64,000 bases of DNA from JBAOHV01 sp963714875 (GTDB lineage Bacteria > Actinomycetota > Acidimicrobiia > Acidimicrobiales > Microtrichaceae), in NCBI GenBank assembly GCA_963714875.1, contig CAVQQI010000006.1:33275-97274 (forward strand), given 5' to 3'. Below, piece after piece: positions 9,371 to 19,225 of the stretch. The position numbers and the translations under genes are program-made. Position 1 is the stretch's first letter; each line of letters opens with the position of its first letter. The notes beneath the pieces were generated by a model that saw nothing but the letters and a program-made list of their open reading frames with translations, was not told where the DNA came from and ran no database searches.

Positions 9371-9400
9371 CGTCCCAGTAAACGGGACACTTCGTCGGCC
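9371..9400 (+). repeat. Intergenic hairpin repeat, copy 2 (diverged)
   Basis: Second copy of the element: GTCCC, a changed loop (AGTAAAC), then GGGACACTTCGTCGG. The stem is shortened to 5 bp but the downstream flank is recognisable. Confidence 0.6.
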
Positions 9401-9411
9401 CAGCGCACAAC

Positions 9412-9442
9412 CGTCGCGAAAAACGGGACGCTTCGCGGAAAA
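9412..9442 (+). repeat. Intergenic hairpin repeat, copy 3
   Basis: Third copy: GTCGCG-AAAAA-CGGGAC followed by GCTTCGCGGAAAA. One stem base differs from copy 1; the trailing CGCGGAAAA matches the copy at 40798 closely. Confidence 0.65.
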
Positions 9443-9534
9443 GTGCGAGGTGTGTCCCGCAGAGGTGCTCGCCGCCAGCGCAGGTCTACGATCGCCGTGC
9501 CGGCGAGCACCGGCCCAGGCGCACAGGGGGAACG

Positions 9535-11535
<2,001 letters not shown>

Positions 11536-11540
11536 CGGCC

Positions 11541-13080
11541 ATGGTGTGGTTGATCGTGCTGGGGGTCGCTGTCCTGGCGTTGTTGGCAGTCGCCATCTAT
11601 GACCTGACCCAGACGCGCCACTCCATCCTCCGCAACTACCCGGTCATCGGGCACCTGCGGTTCATCCTCGAGGCGTTCGGCCCCGAGCTGCGCCAGTACA
11701 TCATGACCGACAACGACGAGGAACGGCCCTTCAGCCGCGACGAGCGACGGTGGATCTACACCTCGGCCAAGAACCGCGACAACACCTTCGGGTTCGGCAC
11801 CGACAACAGGCTCGACACCACACCCGACTACATCATCATCAAGCAGGCCGCGTTCCCCGAACAGCCGGTGCCGGGCGAGCCCAGCTCCACCGATCCTGAC
11901 TTCATGGTTCCCGCCGCGAAGGTGCTCGGAGCAGCCCACGGCCGACGACTCGCGTGGCGGCCCGCGTCGGTCGTGAACGTCTCGGCGATGAGCTTCGGGT
12001 CGCTGTCGGGCGCAGCCATCACCGCGCTCGACAAGGGCGCCGCGATGGCGGGCTGTCTGCACAACACCGGCGAAGGCGGGCTCACCGAGTACCACCGCCA
12101 CGGCGCGGACCTGACGTTCCAGATCGGCACCGGCTACTTCGGCTGTCGTGACGACGCCGGGCGGTTCTCGCTCGACCAGCTGCTGCGGACCCTGGAGGGT
12201 GCACCGGTCCGATCGCTCGAGATCAAGCTGTCCCAGGGCGCGAAGCCCGGTCTGGGCGGACTGCTGCCGGGCGCCAAGGTCACGCCCGCAGATCGCTGCG
12301 ATCCGGGGCATCCCGGTCGGGGTGACCTGTCACAGCCCCAACCGGCACTCGGCGTTCAGTGACGTCGACACGATGATCGAGTTCATCGAGTCGCTCGCCG
12401 ACGCGACGGGCCTGCCGGTCGGTATCAAGTCCGCGGTGGGGGAGCAGCGCTTCTGGGACGACCTGGCGCACCGCATGGCGAGCACCGGGGCAGGACCCGA
12501 CTTCATCACCGTCGACGGCGGCGAGGGCGGCACCGGTGCGGCCCCGCTGGTGTTCGGCGACCATGTCTCGTTGCCGTTCCTGCGCGGCTTCCCCCGCGTG
12601 TACCGGGCGTTCGCCGAAGAGGGGCTGCACACCGACGTCGTGTTCATCGGGTCGGGGCGCCTGGGACTGGCGAGCCGGGGACTGACCGCGATGGCGCTCG
12701 GGTGCGACATGATCAACGTGGCGCGTGAGGCGATGCTGGCGATCGGCTGCATCCAGTCCCAGCGCTGCCACACCGGACGTTGCCCGACGGGTGTCGCGAC
12801 CCAGTCCCCGCGTCTGGAACGTGGCCTCGATCCTGCCGACAAGTCGGTACGTGCCGCGTACTACCTGGCCGCGCTCCGTCAGGAGCTGTTGCGGCTGGCC
12901 CGCGCGTGTGGCCACCGGCACCCGTCGTTGGTGGGACCGGAGCAGGTCGAGTACCTCTCCGACGGGCACGGCGCGCAGAGCCTCGCCGAGCTGTCGGGCT
13001 ACCGGCCGGAGTGGTCGCGCCCCTCGCCGGCCGACGTGACAGCGCTCGAGCGGTGCTGGCCCGTGGCCGTGCACGGGTAG
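11541..13080 (+). CDS. FMN-binding glutamate-synthase-like membrane protein, frame-interrupted
   Basis: Resembles the stand-alone proteins that share the FMN/FeS domain of glutamate synthase (GOGAT central domain). An N-terminal membrane helix (residues ~2-22) is followed by VVNVSAMSFGSLSGAA, GEGGLTEYHR, IKLSQGAKPGLGG, and later DFITVDGGEGGTGAAPLVF. The FeS cysteine set CIQSQRCHTGRCPTGVATQ (about 12748-12804) is intact. At about 12287-12293, after GAKVTP, one extra base breaks the frame; the second half continues in the next frame to the stop at 13080. With the shift repaired the length is ~512 aa, normal for the family. The electron donor and true reaction are unknown. It sits 5 bp after acsA. 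Confidence 0.75.
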
Positions 13081-13089
13081 CCTGCGGCC

Positions 13090-13587
13090 GTGCCGAGCTG
13101 GGATCCCACCTACTCCAACTGGTTGTGGCGCGACGAGCCGCTCGAGTCGGGCCCGACGGTCGTGTTCGACATGGACGGCGTGCTCTCCGACGCCAGCTCC
13201 CGACAGCACTACATCGAGTATCCGTTCCCGGACTGGGACGCCTTCTTCCACGCATGTGGGGACGACGCGCTGATCGCCGAGGTCGCCCGTCTGCTCGACG
13301 TGATCGACGCGGAGCACCGCATCGTGTTGCTCACCGCCCGCCCGATGCGGGTCCAGTCCCAGACCCTGGCCTGGCTCGACCGGTACGGACTGCGGTGGGA
13401 TGCGCTGATCATGCGGGAGTTCGGCGACTACATGGCGGCACGGGTGTACAAGCAGCGCACCGTCACCGAGTTGCGTCAGAAGGGCTTCGACCTGCGACTC
13501 GCGTTCGAGGACGACCCGCGCAACGTCTCGATGTTCCACTCCATGGATGTGCCGTGCGTCTACATCCACTCGGGGTACTACGAGTGA
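13090..13587 (+). CDS. HAD-type phosphatase, polynucleotide-kinase-phosphatase-like
   Basis: A 165-aa protein starting at GTG 13090. It shows HAD motif I as VVFDMDGVLSD (residues ~20-30), motif II LLTARP (~80-85), a basic residue region in YKQRTV, and motif III as FEDDPRNVSMF. This layout matches the small actinobacterial HAD proteins related to the phosphatase domain of T4 Pnkp. Catalysis via the first Asp with Mg2+ is expected; the substrate cannot be read from the sequence. It starts 9 bp after the preceding gene. Confidence 0.8.
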   Translation: MPSWDPTYSNWLWRDEPLESGPTVVFDMDGVLSDASSRQHYIEYPFPDWDAFFHACGDDALIAEVARLLDVIDAEHRIVLLTARPMRVQSQTLAWLDRYGLRWDALIMREFGDYMAARVYKQRTVTELRQKGFDLRLAFEDDPRNVSMFHSMDVPCVYIHSGYYE

Positions 13588-13715
13588 CGCCAATCGGTGT
13601 GACGACCGACTGAGGGGCGTTTCAGCCCCCGGGACGACCGACCGAGGCCGCACCGGGAGCGCCCCTAGGTTGATCGCATCGAATCCGACGATGCCGAGCG
13701 GAGGTGGAGGTCGAG

Positions 13716-14564
13716 ATGAACAACAACGCGAAGACTGCGGCCCTGCTCGCCGGTCTCGGCGCGATGTGCATGTTCGTCGGCCAGGCGCTCGGCGGATCCA
13801 CCGGGTTGGTCATCGGCCTGCTGATCGGGCTGGGCATGGCGGGTGGCTCCTACTGGTTCTCCGCGACGCTGGCCATCCGTTCGGCCAAGGCCATCGAGGT
13901 CTCCGCCGCGCAGATGCCGCAGTACCACGCCATCATGGGCGACCTGTCGGCCAGAGCAGGCCTGCCGATGCCCAAGCTCTATGTGGCGCCGAACCCTCAG
14001 CCCAACGCGTTCGCCACGGGACGCAACCCCGCGAACGCCGCGGTGTGCGTCACCGAGGGCCTGCTGGACCTGCTCACCTGGGACGAGATCCGCGGCGTGC
14101 TCGCTCATGAGCTCGCCCACGTGCGCAACCGCGACATCCTGATCGGCTCGGTGGCAGCAGCGGTGGCCATGGGCATCACCTTCGTGGCGAGCATGGCGCG
14201 ATGGGCGTTGATCTTCGGTGGTGGCGGGCGAGGCGACGACGGCGACAACAATCCGCTGGTCGGCCTGCTGATGCTGATCCTGGCGCCGATCGCCGCGGTG
14301 CTCATCCAGTCCGCGATCAGCCGTAGCCGCGAGTACGAGGCGGACGCCTCTGCTGCTCGCCTGCTCGGAACCGGCGAACCGCTGGCCAGGGCGCTCGAGA
14401 AGCTCGAGGCCGGCGCGGAGCGCATCCCAGCCGACGTGAACCCCGCCGAGGCCTCGGCCTACATCGTCAATCCGCTGCGCGGTCGGGCGATGGCCAACAT
14501 GTTCTCGACGCACCCGCCGGCAGCTGACCGGATCTCTCGGCTGCGCTCCAACGCCTGGGTCTGA
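13716..14564 (+). CDS. htpX: HtpX-family membrane zinc metalloprotease
   Basis: A membrane-bound M48 protease for quality control of membrane proteins. The 282-aa protein has two N-terminal helices, the zinc motif HELAH (~130-134) with the third ligand Glu in SREYEADASAARLLG, and two further helices between them. The ATG at 13716 follows a strong GGAGGTGGAGGTCGAG ribosome binding site; a GTG 12 bp upstream is less likely. The C-terminal MANMFSTHPPAADRISRL is characteristic. Single gene; faces yajQ tail to tail across a repeat-containing gap. Confidence 0.93.
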   Translation: MNNNAKTAALLAGLGAMCMFVGQALGGSTGLVIGLLIGLGMAGGSYWFSATLAIRSAKAIEVSAAQMPQYHAIMGDLSARAGLPMPKLYVAPNPQPNAFATGRNPANAAVCVTEGLLDLLTWDEIRGVLAHELAHVRNRDILIGSVAAAVAMGITFVASMARWALIFGGGGRGDDGDNNPLVGLLMLILAPIAAVLIQSAISRSREYEADASAARLLGTGEPLARALEKLEAGAERIPADVNPAEASAYIVNPLRGRAMANMFSTHPPAADRISRLRSNAWV

Positions 14565-14582
14565 GCGGTCGGCCTGCCGATC

Positions 14583-14643
14583 CCGACCGCCAGCCGTGCT
14601 GCGGTTCGCGTCACGATCGAGCCCGTCGGCGACACAGTTCGGG
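14583..14643. repeat. Tail-to-tail palindromic repeat, copy C
   Basis: Diverged member of a ~60-bp palindromic family (GTGCTGCGG ... CGGCGACACAGTTC) lying between the convergent genes htpX and yajQ. A second copy follows 73 bp later, and two better copies lie at 51507-51629, again between convergent genes. It may act as a two-way terminator. Confidence 0.6.
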
Positions 14644-14659
14644 GTCTGAGCTGTCCGAT

Positions 14660-14716
14660 CCACCAAGTGTGCTGCGGATCGCGTCACGATCGGGCCGATC
14701 GGCGACACGGTTCAGC
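14660..14716. repeat. Tail-to-tail palindromic repeat, copy D
   Basis: Starts CCACC, carries TGTGCTGCGGATCGCGTC and ends CGGCGACACGGTTCAGC. These boundaries (CCACC ... CACGGTTCAGC) are shared with both copies at 51507-51629, which identifies them as one family. Confidence 0.65.
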
Positions 14717-14739
14717 GTCGGACCGCCCCGCCCAGGTGG

Positions 14740-15228
14740 TCAGTCCCGGAAGTTGCCGAACTGCAGGGGGATGTCGAAGTCGTGCTCCTTGCACGCGGCG
14801 ATGACCGCCTGAAGGTCGTCTCGCTTCTTCGCGGTGACCCGGATCTGGTCGGCCTGGGTCTGGGACTGCACGCCCTTGATGCCCAACGCCTTGATGAACT
14901 TGTTCATCTCGCGGGCCTTGTCGGAGCTGATGCCCGCCACGAGCTCGCCGCGCTGGCGTGCGGAGCCGCCCGATGCCTCTTCGATGTTGCCGAACGAGAC
15001 GGCCTTGAGCGACACCTGGCGCCGGACCAGCTTCTCCTCGACCACCTGACGCAGGGCGTTCAGGCGATCCTCGCTGGCGCAGCGCAGCGTGATCGACGTC
15101 TCGTCGAGCTCGATGGTCGGGTCGGTGTGCTTGAAGTCGAAGCGGTTGACGACCTCTCGGGTGGCCTGGTCGACGGCGTTGCGGATCTCCTGGTGGTCCA
15201 CCTCGGAGGTGATGTCGAAGCTCGGCAT
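14740..15228 (-). CDS. yajQ: YajQ-family nucleotide-binding protein (UPF0234)
   Basis: A 162-aa member of the YajQ family, which has two RNA-recognition-like folds; some members bind cyclic di-GMP. The signatures MPSFDITSEVD at the N-terminus, NRFDFKHT, KGVQSQTQADQIRVTAKKRD and the C-terminal FDIPLQFGNFRD are all present. Length is standard. Transcribed away from the tRNA-Tyr gene and converging on htpX. Confidence 0.93.
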   Translation of the reverse strand: MPSFDITSEVDHQEIRNAVDQATREVVNRFDFKHTDPTIELDETSITLRCASEDRLNALRQVVEEKLVRRQVSLKAVSFGNIEEASGGSARQRGELVAGISSDKAREMNKFIKALGIKGVQSQTQADQIRVTAKKRDDLQAVIAACKEHDFDIPLQFGNFRD

Positions 15229-15303
15229 CTGTGGCGTTCCTTTGCAGTTCGGCGGCGGGTTGTTCGATCGGCAGCCCGCAACGCTATCGTGATCGCTTCC
15301 ACG

Positions 15304-15388
15304 GGGTCGGTGCCCGAGCGGACAAAGGGAGCAGGCTGTAAACCTGCCGGCATTGCCTTCGAAGGTTCGAATCCTTCCCGGCCCACCA
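15304..15388 (+). tRNA. tRNA-Tyr (anticodon GTA), CCA encoded
   Basis: Acceptor GGGTCGG pairs with CCGGCCC (one G-T), discriminator A, then an encoded CCA. The anticodon stem GCAGG/CCTGC holds the loop CTGTAAA, giving anticodon GTA. The long variable arm (class II) and the T-arm GAAGG-TTCGAAT-CCTTC fit tRNA-Tyr. Confidence 0.95.
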
Positions 15389-15417
15389 CGGCGCCCCTCC
15401 GGGGGCGTCGTTCCGCG

Positions 15418-15906
15418 TCAGAGCAGGCGCTCCATGAGCGTCACGTCCAGCCAGCGGCCGAACTTGCGCCCCACCTCCCGCTCGTGGCCGACGATCTCGA
15501 AGCCGCAGGCCATGTGCAGCGCGATCGACGCCTCGTGGTCCGCGACGACCCTGGCCATCATCGCGTGGAAGCCGTGGGCCCGAGCGGTGTCGACCAGCGC
15601 GTCCAGCAGGAGTCGACCGGTGCCGCGGCCCTGGTGGTCGGGGTGGACGTACACCGAGTCCTCGACGGTGGTCGAGTAGGCCGCCCGGTCCCGGTACGGC
15701 GAGATGGCCGCGTAGCCGGCGATGGTGCTGTCGGGGTCGGTCGCGACCAGCACCACGCGCGCGCCCGAGCGGTCCGACAGCCAGGCGACCTGCTCGTCGA
15801 GGGTGCGTGGGACCAGATCGAAGGTCGCGGTGGAGGTCTCCACCACGGGGTTGTAGATCGCCATGATCGCCGGGGCGTCGGTCAGCTCGGCGGGTCGGAT
15901 CTGCAC
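15418..15906 (-). CDS. GNAT-family N-acetyltransferase, PAT/MnaT-like
   Basis: A 162-aa GCN5-type acetyltransferase of the phosphinothricin/L-amino-acid N-acyltransferase group. Visible are IRPAELTDAPAIMAIYN at the N-terminus, the substrate-side TATFDL, the acetyl-CoA loop VHPDHQGRGTGRLLLDAL (Q/RxxGxG/A) and HxxCGFE near the end. The GTG start at 15906 places the protein at the usual family length; the longer open frame upstream is the shadow of the next gene. Substrate is not determinable; detoxification of an amino-acid analogue or formation of an N-acetylamino acid is typical. Confidence 0.85.
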   Translation of the reverse strand: MQIRPAELTDAPAIMAIYNPVVETSTATFDLVPRTLDEQVAWLSDRSGARVVLVATDPDSTIAGYAAISPYRDRAAYSTTVEDSVYVHPDHQGRGTGRLLLDALVDTARAHGFHAMMARVVADHEASIALHMACGFEIVGHEREVGRKFGRWLDVTLMERLL

Positions 15907-15953
15907 GCCCGGCAGGTTACCGGCCGCCCGTCGGGCCGAAGCCGGCGCCAGCG

Positions 15954-17300
15954 TCAGAGAGCGTTGACCGGCCTGGCGGTCGGCGTCGGCTCGATGATGC
16001 CGATCGCCCCGGTCATGGCCTCCACCCGGGCCCAGGAGGCGACGGTGGAGGAGTCGGTGAGCAGCACGATCTGCTGGTGCTCGGAGCTGTGCACCATGAT
16101 CTCGAGCAGCGCCGGCAGCACGCCGGGGTCGACGTTGGCGAAGGGCTCGTCGAGCAGCGCCGGGAAGCTCTCGGTGGAGCCCCCGAGGTTGCGCAACGAC
16201 GTCAGTCGGTGCACCACCGCGTGAGCGATCGCTGCGGTGTCGTCGATGTGGCGCTCGTCGAGGCCGATCGGTCCGGAGGGCTGGACGTGCTGGCGGAGTC
16301 GTGCCGCTTCGGAGATGAACGAGTGGTTCAGGTTGGCCCACTCGACGTCGACGTCGCCGGCGAGTGCGGACCAGCGCTGCACGGCATCGCGGTGCTCCTC
16401 GGCTGCGGTGATCAGGCGGCGACGCCCACTGTCGGAGGACAGCAGGCTGTTGACCCGCTGCAGGTGGAACCCCAGGTAGGACTGTGCGCCGGCATCGGCG
16501 AGTGCGTCCTCCTCGGCGCTCTTGGCCGACTCCATCCGTCGCCAGTAGAGCAGTGACACCGCGACCGCACCGAACGCGACGAGTGCGAGCGGGAGGACCC
16601 CGAGGGTGCCGATGAATCGGACCATCGGCAGGGTCAGCAGTGCGGAGAGGCCCGCGACCACGAAGGTCACCTTTCGAACCTGCTCGCTCTGGGTCTGGCT
16701 GCGTTCGAACTCCTCGTGACGCTGTTCGATGCGTTCGATCACCGCGGCGTCCTCGACGCTGGATCCGACCGCGTCGGCCTCCTCCTCGAGCCGACGGTGC
16801 GCGGTGCGCAGAGCTTCGGCGGCGACCCACAGTTGGTCCTGGTCCACCCGGGCGAGCTGTTGGATCAGTTCGTCACGCTCGGTGGCCTCGGTCAGGTCCT
16901 GGGCGGTGAAGCGCATCGTGCGCCGTGCGCTGCGAGGGTCGAGCCCTGCGCGGCTCAGCAGGTCGATGTCGCCGTTGTCGTCGACGAACTGTCCGGTGAC
17001 ATCGACGCGTTCGTCCACGTCGATCACCCGGTGCGGCGCACCGTTGGGACGGAACACGGCGAAGCGGTGGCCGTTGTCGGCCATGAGCTCGAGGTGGATC
17101 CCGGAACGCGAGTTGCCGAGGGCCCCGATGAACTCGTTGACCAGCCCGTCCCGTTCCATCTGCGACAGGCCGGAGATGACGGTCAGTCGCGGATGCAGGT
17201 CGAAGCTGATGCTGTTGTCGCCGGATTCGATGACGAGTCGTTCGAAGTGCACGTCCGCTTCTTCGGCGTTCCGGCGCGATTCCTTGAGCACCCGGGACAC
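15954..17300 (-). CDS. Membrane-anchored SMC/YhaN-like ATPase-like protein lacking Walker A
   Basis: The 448-aa protein looks like an AAA/ABC (RecF/SMC/YhaN-like) ATPase in layout. The N-terminus FERLVIESGDNSISFDL leads into HPRLTVISGLSQMERDGLVN, where the P-loop should be but no GxxGxGKS/T is present. A coiled-coil stretch (~140-205), two membrane helices (~212-260) and a second coiled coil follow. Near the C-terminus FPALLDEPFANVDPGVLPAL looks like a Walker B/D-loop, and HQQIVLLTDSSTVASWAR like the following strand. It is thus a membrane-tethered, probably nucleotide-inactive relative. The start may be GTG 17300 or GTG 17251 (V-HFERLVI); the latter fits the fold better. Function unknown. 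Confidence 0.65.
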   Translation of the reverse strand: MSRVLKESRRNAEEADVHFERLVIESGDNSISFDLHPRLTVISGLSQMERDGLVNEFIGALGNSRSGIHLELMADNGHRFAVFRPNGAPHRVIDVDERVDVTGQFVDDNGDIDLLSRAGLDPRSARRTMRFTAQDLTEATERDELIQQLARVDQDQLWVAAEALRTAHRRLEEEADAVGSSVEDAAVIERIEQRHEEFERSQTQSEQVRKVTFVVAGLSALLTLPMVRFIGTLGVLPLALVAFGAVAVSLLYWRRMESAKSAEEDALADAGAQSYLGFHLQRVNSLLSSDSGRRRLITAAEEHRDAVQRWSALAGDVDVEWANLNHSFISEAARLRQHVQPSGPIGLDERHIDDTAAIAHAVVHRLTSLRNLGGSTESFPALLDEPFANVDPGVLPALLEIMVHSSEHQQIVLLTDSSTVASWARVEAMTGAIGIIEPTPTARPVNAL

Positions 17301-17368
17301 GGTTGTCGGCGCCGGACGTGCTCCGCTACGCTCACCCTCCGGCCCGTCGGCTCCGCCGGCGGTCGTTC

Positions 17369-17441
17369 GCCCCCTTAGCTCAGTCGGCAGAGCGCTTCCA
17401 TGGTAAGGAAGAGGTCGTCAGTTCAATTCTGACAGGGGGCT
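17369..17441 (+). tRNA. tRNA-Thr (anticodon GGT)
   Basis: Acceptor GCCCCCT pairs with AGGGGGC, with discriminator T. The anticodon stem CTTCC/GGAAG encloses ATGGTAA, so the anticodon is GGT. CCA is not encoded. It opens the conserved tRNA-Thr, tRNA-Met, rpmG group. Confidence 0.95.
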
Positions 17442-17511
17442 CGTGTGCGTCGGGTGTTGCCGGGTTCGGCCGTCCTCGTCGCAGCGTCGGGTTCGTCCCG
17501 GTACAACACAT

Positions 17512-17588
17512 GGCGGCGTAGCTCAGCTGGTCAGAGCACTCGGCTCATAATCGAGGGGTCGCCGGTTCAAGTCCGGCCGCCGCTACCA
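17512..17588 (+). tRNA. tRNA-Met (anticodon CAT), CCA encoded
   Basis: Acceptor GGCGGCG pairs with CGCCGCT (terminal G-T), discriminator A, CCA encoded. The anticodon stem CTCGG/TCGAG holds CTCATAA, anticodon CAT. Context next to tRNA-Thr and rpmG indicates elongator Met; a lysidine-modified Ile tRNA cannot be fully excluded. Confidence 0.93.
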
Positions 17589-17737
17589 ACCCGCAGTTCG
17601 ATCTGCAGGACAACCGATCCGTCGACCGGCTTGTTCCGGGGGGCCAACAGGGCCCAGACTGGTCAACTCCCATGCCGCCGCTCGGTGGCCCCGGTCGCTC
17701 CGCGACCGATCGAACTCCCAGGAGCTGAGGATCCAAG

Positions 17738-17899
17738 ATGGCTTCCGACAAGCGTGTGAACGTCACCCTCGAGTGCACCGAGTGCAAGCGCCGCAACTAC
17801 ATCACCAAGAAGTCCAAGGTGAACACCCGCGAGCGCATCGAGCTCAGCAAGTACTGCCGCTTCGAGCGCAAGCACACGCTGCACAAGGAGACCCGCTGA
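17738..17899 (+). CDS. rpmG: 50S ribosomal protein L33, with an incomplete zinc ribbon
   Basis: A 53-aa L33: MASDKRVNVTLECTECKRRN at the N-terminus and KHTLHKETR at the end. The first zinc knuckle CxxC (Cys13, Cys16) is intact, but the second pair, normally CPxC, reads YCRFERKHT, so only one of its two cysteines remains. The ATG follows AGGAGCTGAGG. Its place after tRNA-Thr and tRNA-Met and upstream of tRNA-Trp/secE is the usual actinobacterial arrangement. The gene is short but certain. Confidence 0.93.
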   Translation: MASDKRVNVTLECTECKRRNYITKKSKVNTRERIELSKYCRFERKHTLHKETR

Positions 17900-17954
17900 G
17901 CATCACTCGGTCGCTCCTCGGTCGGCCTCACCGACCCAGCAACAGCACCCATGT

Positions 17955-17978
17955 CGGGACGCCCGGGAGGGCGTCCCG
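17955..17978 (+). terminator. Hairpin terminator after rpmG
   Basis: A perfect 10-bp stem CGGGACGCCC / GGGCGTCCCG with loop GGGA, 55 bp after the rpmG stop. There is no T-tract, as is common in high-GC actinobacteria. Confidence 0.7.
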
Positions 17979-17999
17979 CTCGCGTTACGCTGCGGTGTC

Positions 18000-18617
18000 A
18001 TGCCAGAGGTAACCCCTGAGGCCCGTTCGGAGTCTGACCAGGAGGTCAACGACGAGCTGGCCGATCTCGTCCTCGCCGCCAGATCCGGCGACGAGTCCGC
18101 GTTCGCCCGACTGGTCGAGGCCACCCACCGTGACACCTTCACGCTCGCGGTGCGGCTCACGGGCAACGAGGAGGACGCACGCGACGTGACCCAGGAGGCG
18201 TATCTCCGTGCCTATCGAGGGCTCGAGTCGTTCCGCGGCGACGCGCAGTTCTCCACGTGGATGTACCGGATCACCGCGAACTGCGCCTCGACCTACCTGG
18301 GCCGGCGCAACCGGCACCGCCACCAGCAGCTGCCCGAGTCGGGTGACGTGGTCGACCTGCGCACCGATGTCGACCCCGAGCTCTGTTCCGACGCGTCGGA
18401 GCTGCGCGACCGGCTGGTGGTCGCGCTCGACGAGCTCCCCCCGAAGCTGCGTTCGGTGGTGGTGCTCCGTGACGTCTACGAGCTGTCACACGACGCGATC
18501 GCGACCGAGCTCGGCATCAGCGTCACTGCGGCGAAGGTTCGCCTGCACCGTGCTCGCCACAAGCTGCGTTCCGAGGTCTACCCCGAGCTGGATCAGGTGG
18601 AGTCCCGTGCGGTGTGA
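18000..18617 (+). CDS. ECF RNA polymerase sigma factor
   Basis: A 205-aa group IV sigma factor. Region 2 is seen as FARLVEATHRDTFTLAVRL and EEDARDVTQEAYLRAYRGLE (~40-80) with the promoter-melting FSTWMYRITANC. Region 4 (~140-195) carries LPPKLRSVVVLRDVYELSHD and the helix-turn-helix IATELGISVTAAKVRLHRAR. It overlaps the following anti-sigma gene by 11 bp, so the two are coupled. Its location between rpmG and tRNA-Trp/secE is unusual. The signal it answers is unknown. Confidence 0.9.
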   Translation: MPEVTPEARSESDQEVNDELADLVLAARSGDESAFARLVEATHRDTFTLAVRLTGNEEDARDVTQEAYLRAYRGLESFRGDAQFSTWMYRITANCASTYLGRRNRHRHQQLPESGDVVDLRTDVDPELCSDASELRDRLVVALDELPPKLRSVVVLRDVYELSHDAIATELGISVTAAKVRLHRARHKLRSEVYPELDQVESRAV

Positions 18618-18975
18618 CGACGCGACCACGGCGCTGGCCGAGGTCGTGGACGGCACCGAGGTCGCTCCGGGCCCGGCCCGCGACCACCTGGAGCGTTGTC
18701 TGCGCTGCCAGGCCGAGATGGCCCAGCACCGCAAGGTTCGTCGTGCCATGGCGCAGCTGCGCGAGCAGTTGGCCGAGCCGGCTCCCGACCTGCTCGTGCA
18801 GTTGCTCGCGGCGATCGACGCTGCGGCCGAGAGCCGTGCGCAACGATCGGTGCTGCACCGTCACCGAACGGCGTACGTGGCCGCTGCGGCGACCGCTGCC
18901 ACTGCCGCCACCGCCGCCGGTGCGGTGGTGCTGGCGTCGCGGAGCCGGCGCACGCGCCTGAGCCCCACCGGCTGA
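18607..18975 (+). CDS. Zinc-finger anti-sigma factor, membrane-anchored
   Basis: A 122-aa partner of the sigma factor, starting at GTG 18607 inside the sigma gene. The zinc anti-sigma (ZAS) motif HxxxCxxC is visible as RDHLERCLRCQ (His27, Cys31, Cys34) with an upstream Cys3. A hydrophobic alanine-rich helix at ~88-110 (YVAAAATAATAATAAGAVVL) would anchor it in the membrane, followed by a short basic tail. It should hold the sigma factor inactive until a membrane or thiol signal arrives; which one is inference only. Confidence 0.8.
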   Translation: MRCDDATTALAEVVDGTEVAPGPARDHLERCLRCQAEMAQHRKVRRAMAQLREQLAEPAPDLLVQLLAAIDAAAESRAQRSVLHRHRTAYVAAAATAATAATAAGAVVLASRSRRTRLSPTG

Positions 18976-19079
18976 GCCCCGGAGCTGGATAGCCGCGCGC
19001 TGCCCGGGCGGTCTAACCTGCTCCACGGATGTCGTGTCCCGTCGCTCCGGCGCGTGTCGGGGTGGGGTGCGACATGCAC

Positions 19080-19153
19080 AGGGCAGTGGCTCAATTGGCT
19101 AGAGCACCGGTCTCCAAAACCGGCGGTTGCGGGTTCGAGTCCCGCCTGCCCTG
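19080..19153 (+). tRNA. tRNA-Trp (anticodon CCA)
   Basis: Acceptor AGGGCAG/CTGCCCT with discriminator G. The anticodon stem CCGGT/ACCGG holds CTCCAAA, anticodon CCA. It lies ~70 bp upstream of secE, the conserved bacterial position. CCA is not encoded. Confidence 0.96.
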
Positions 19154-19225
19154 CTGGACCCCAGCTCCGTCTCCGACTCGTCGGGGCCGGGGTGCGGGGC
19201 ACAACCACGTCGAGAGGTCCACCAC

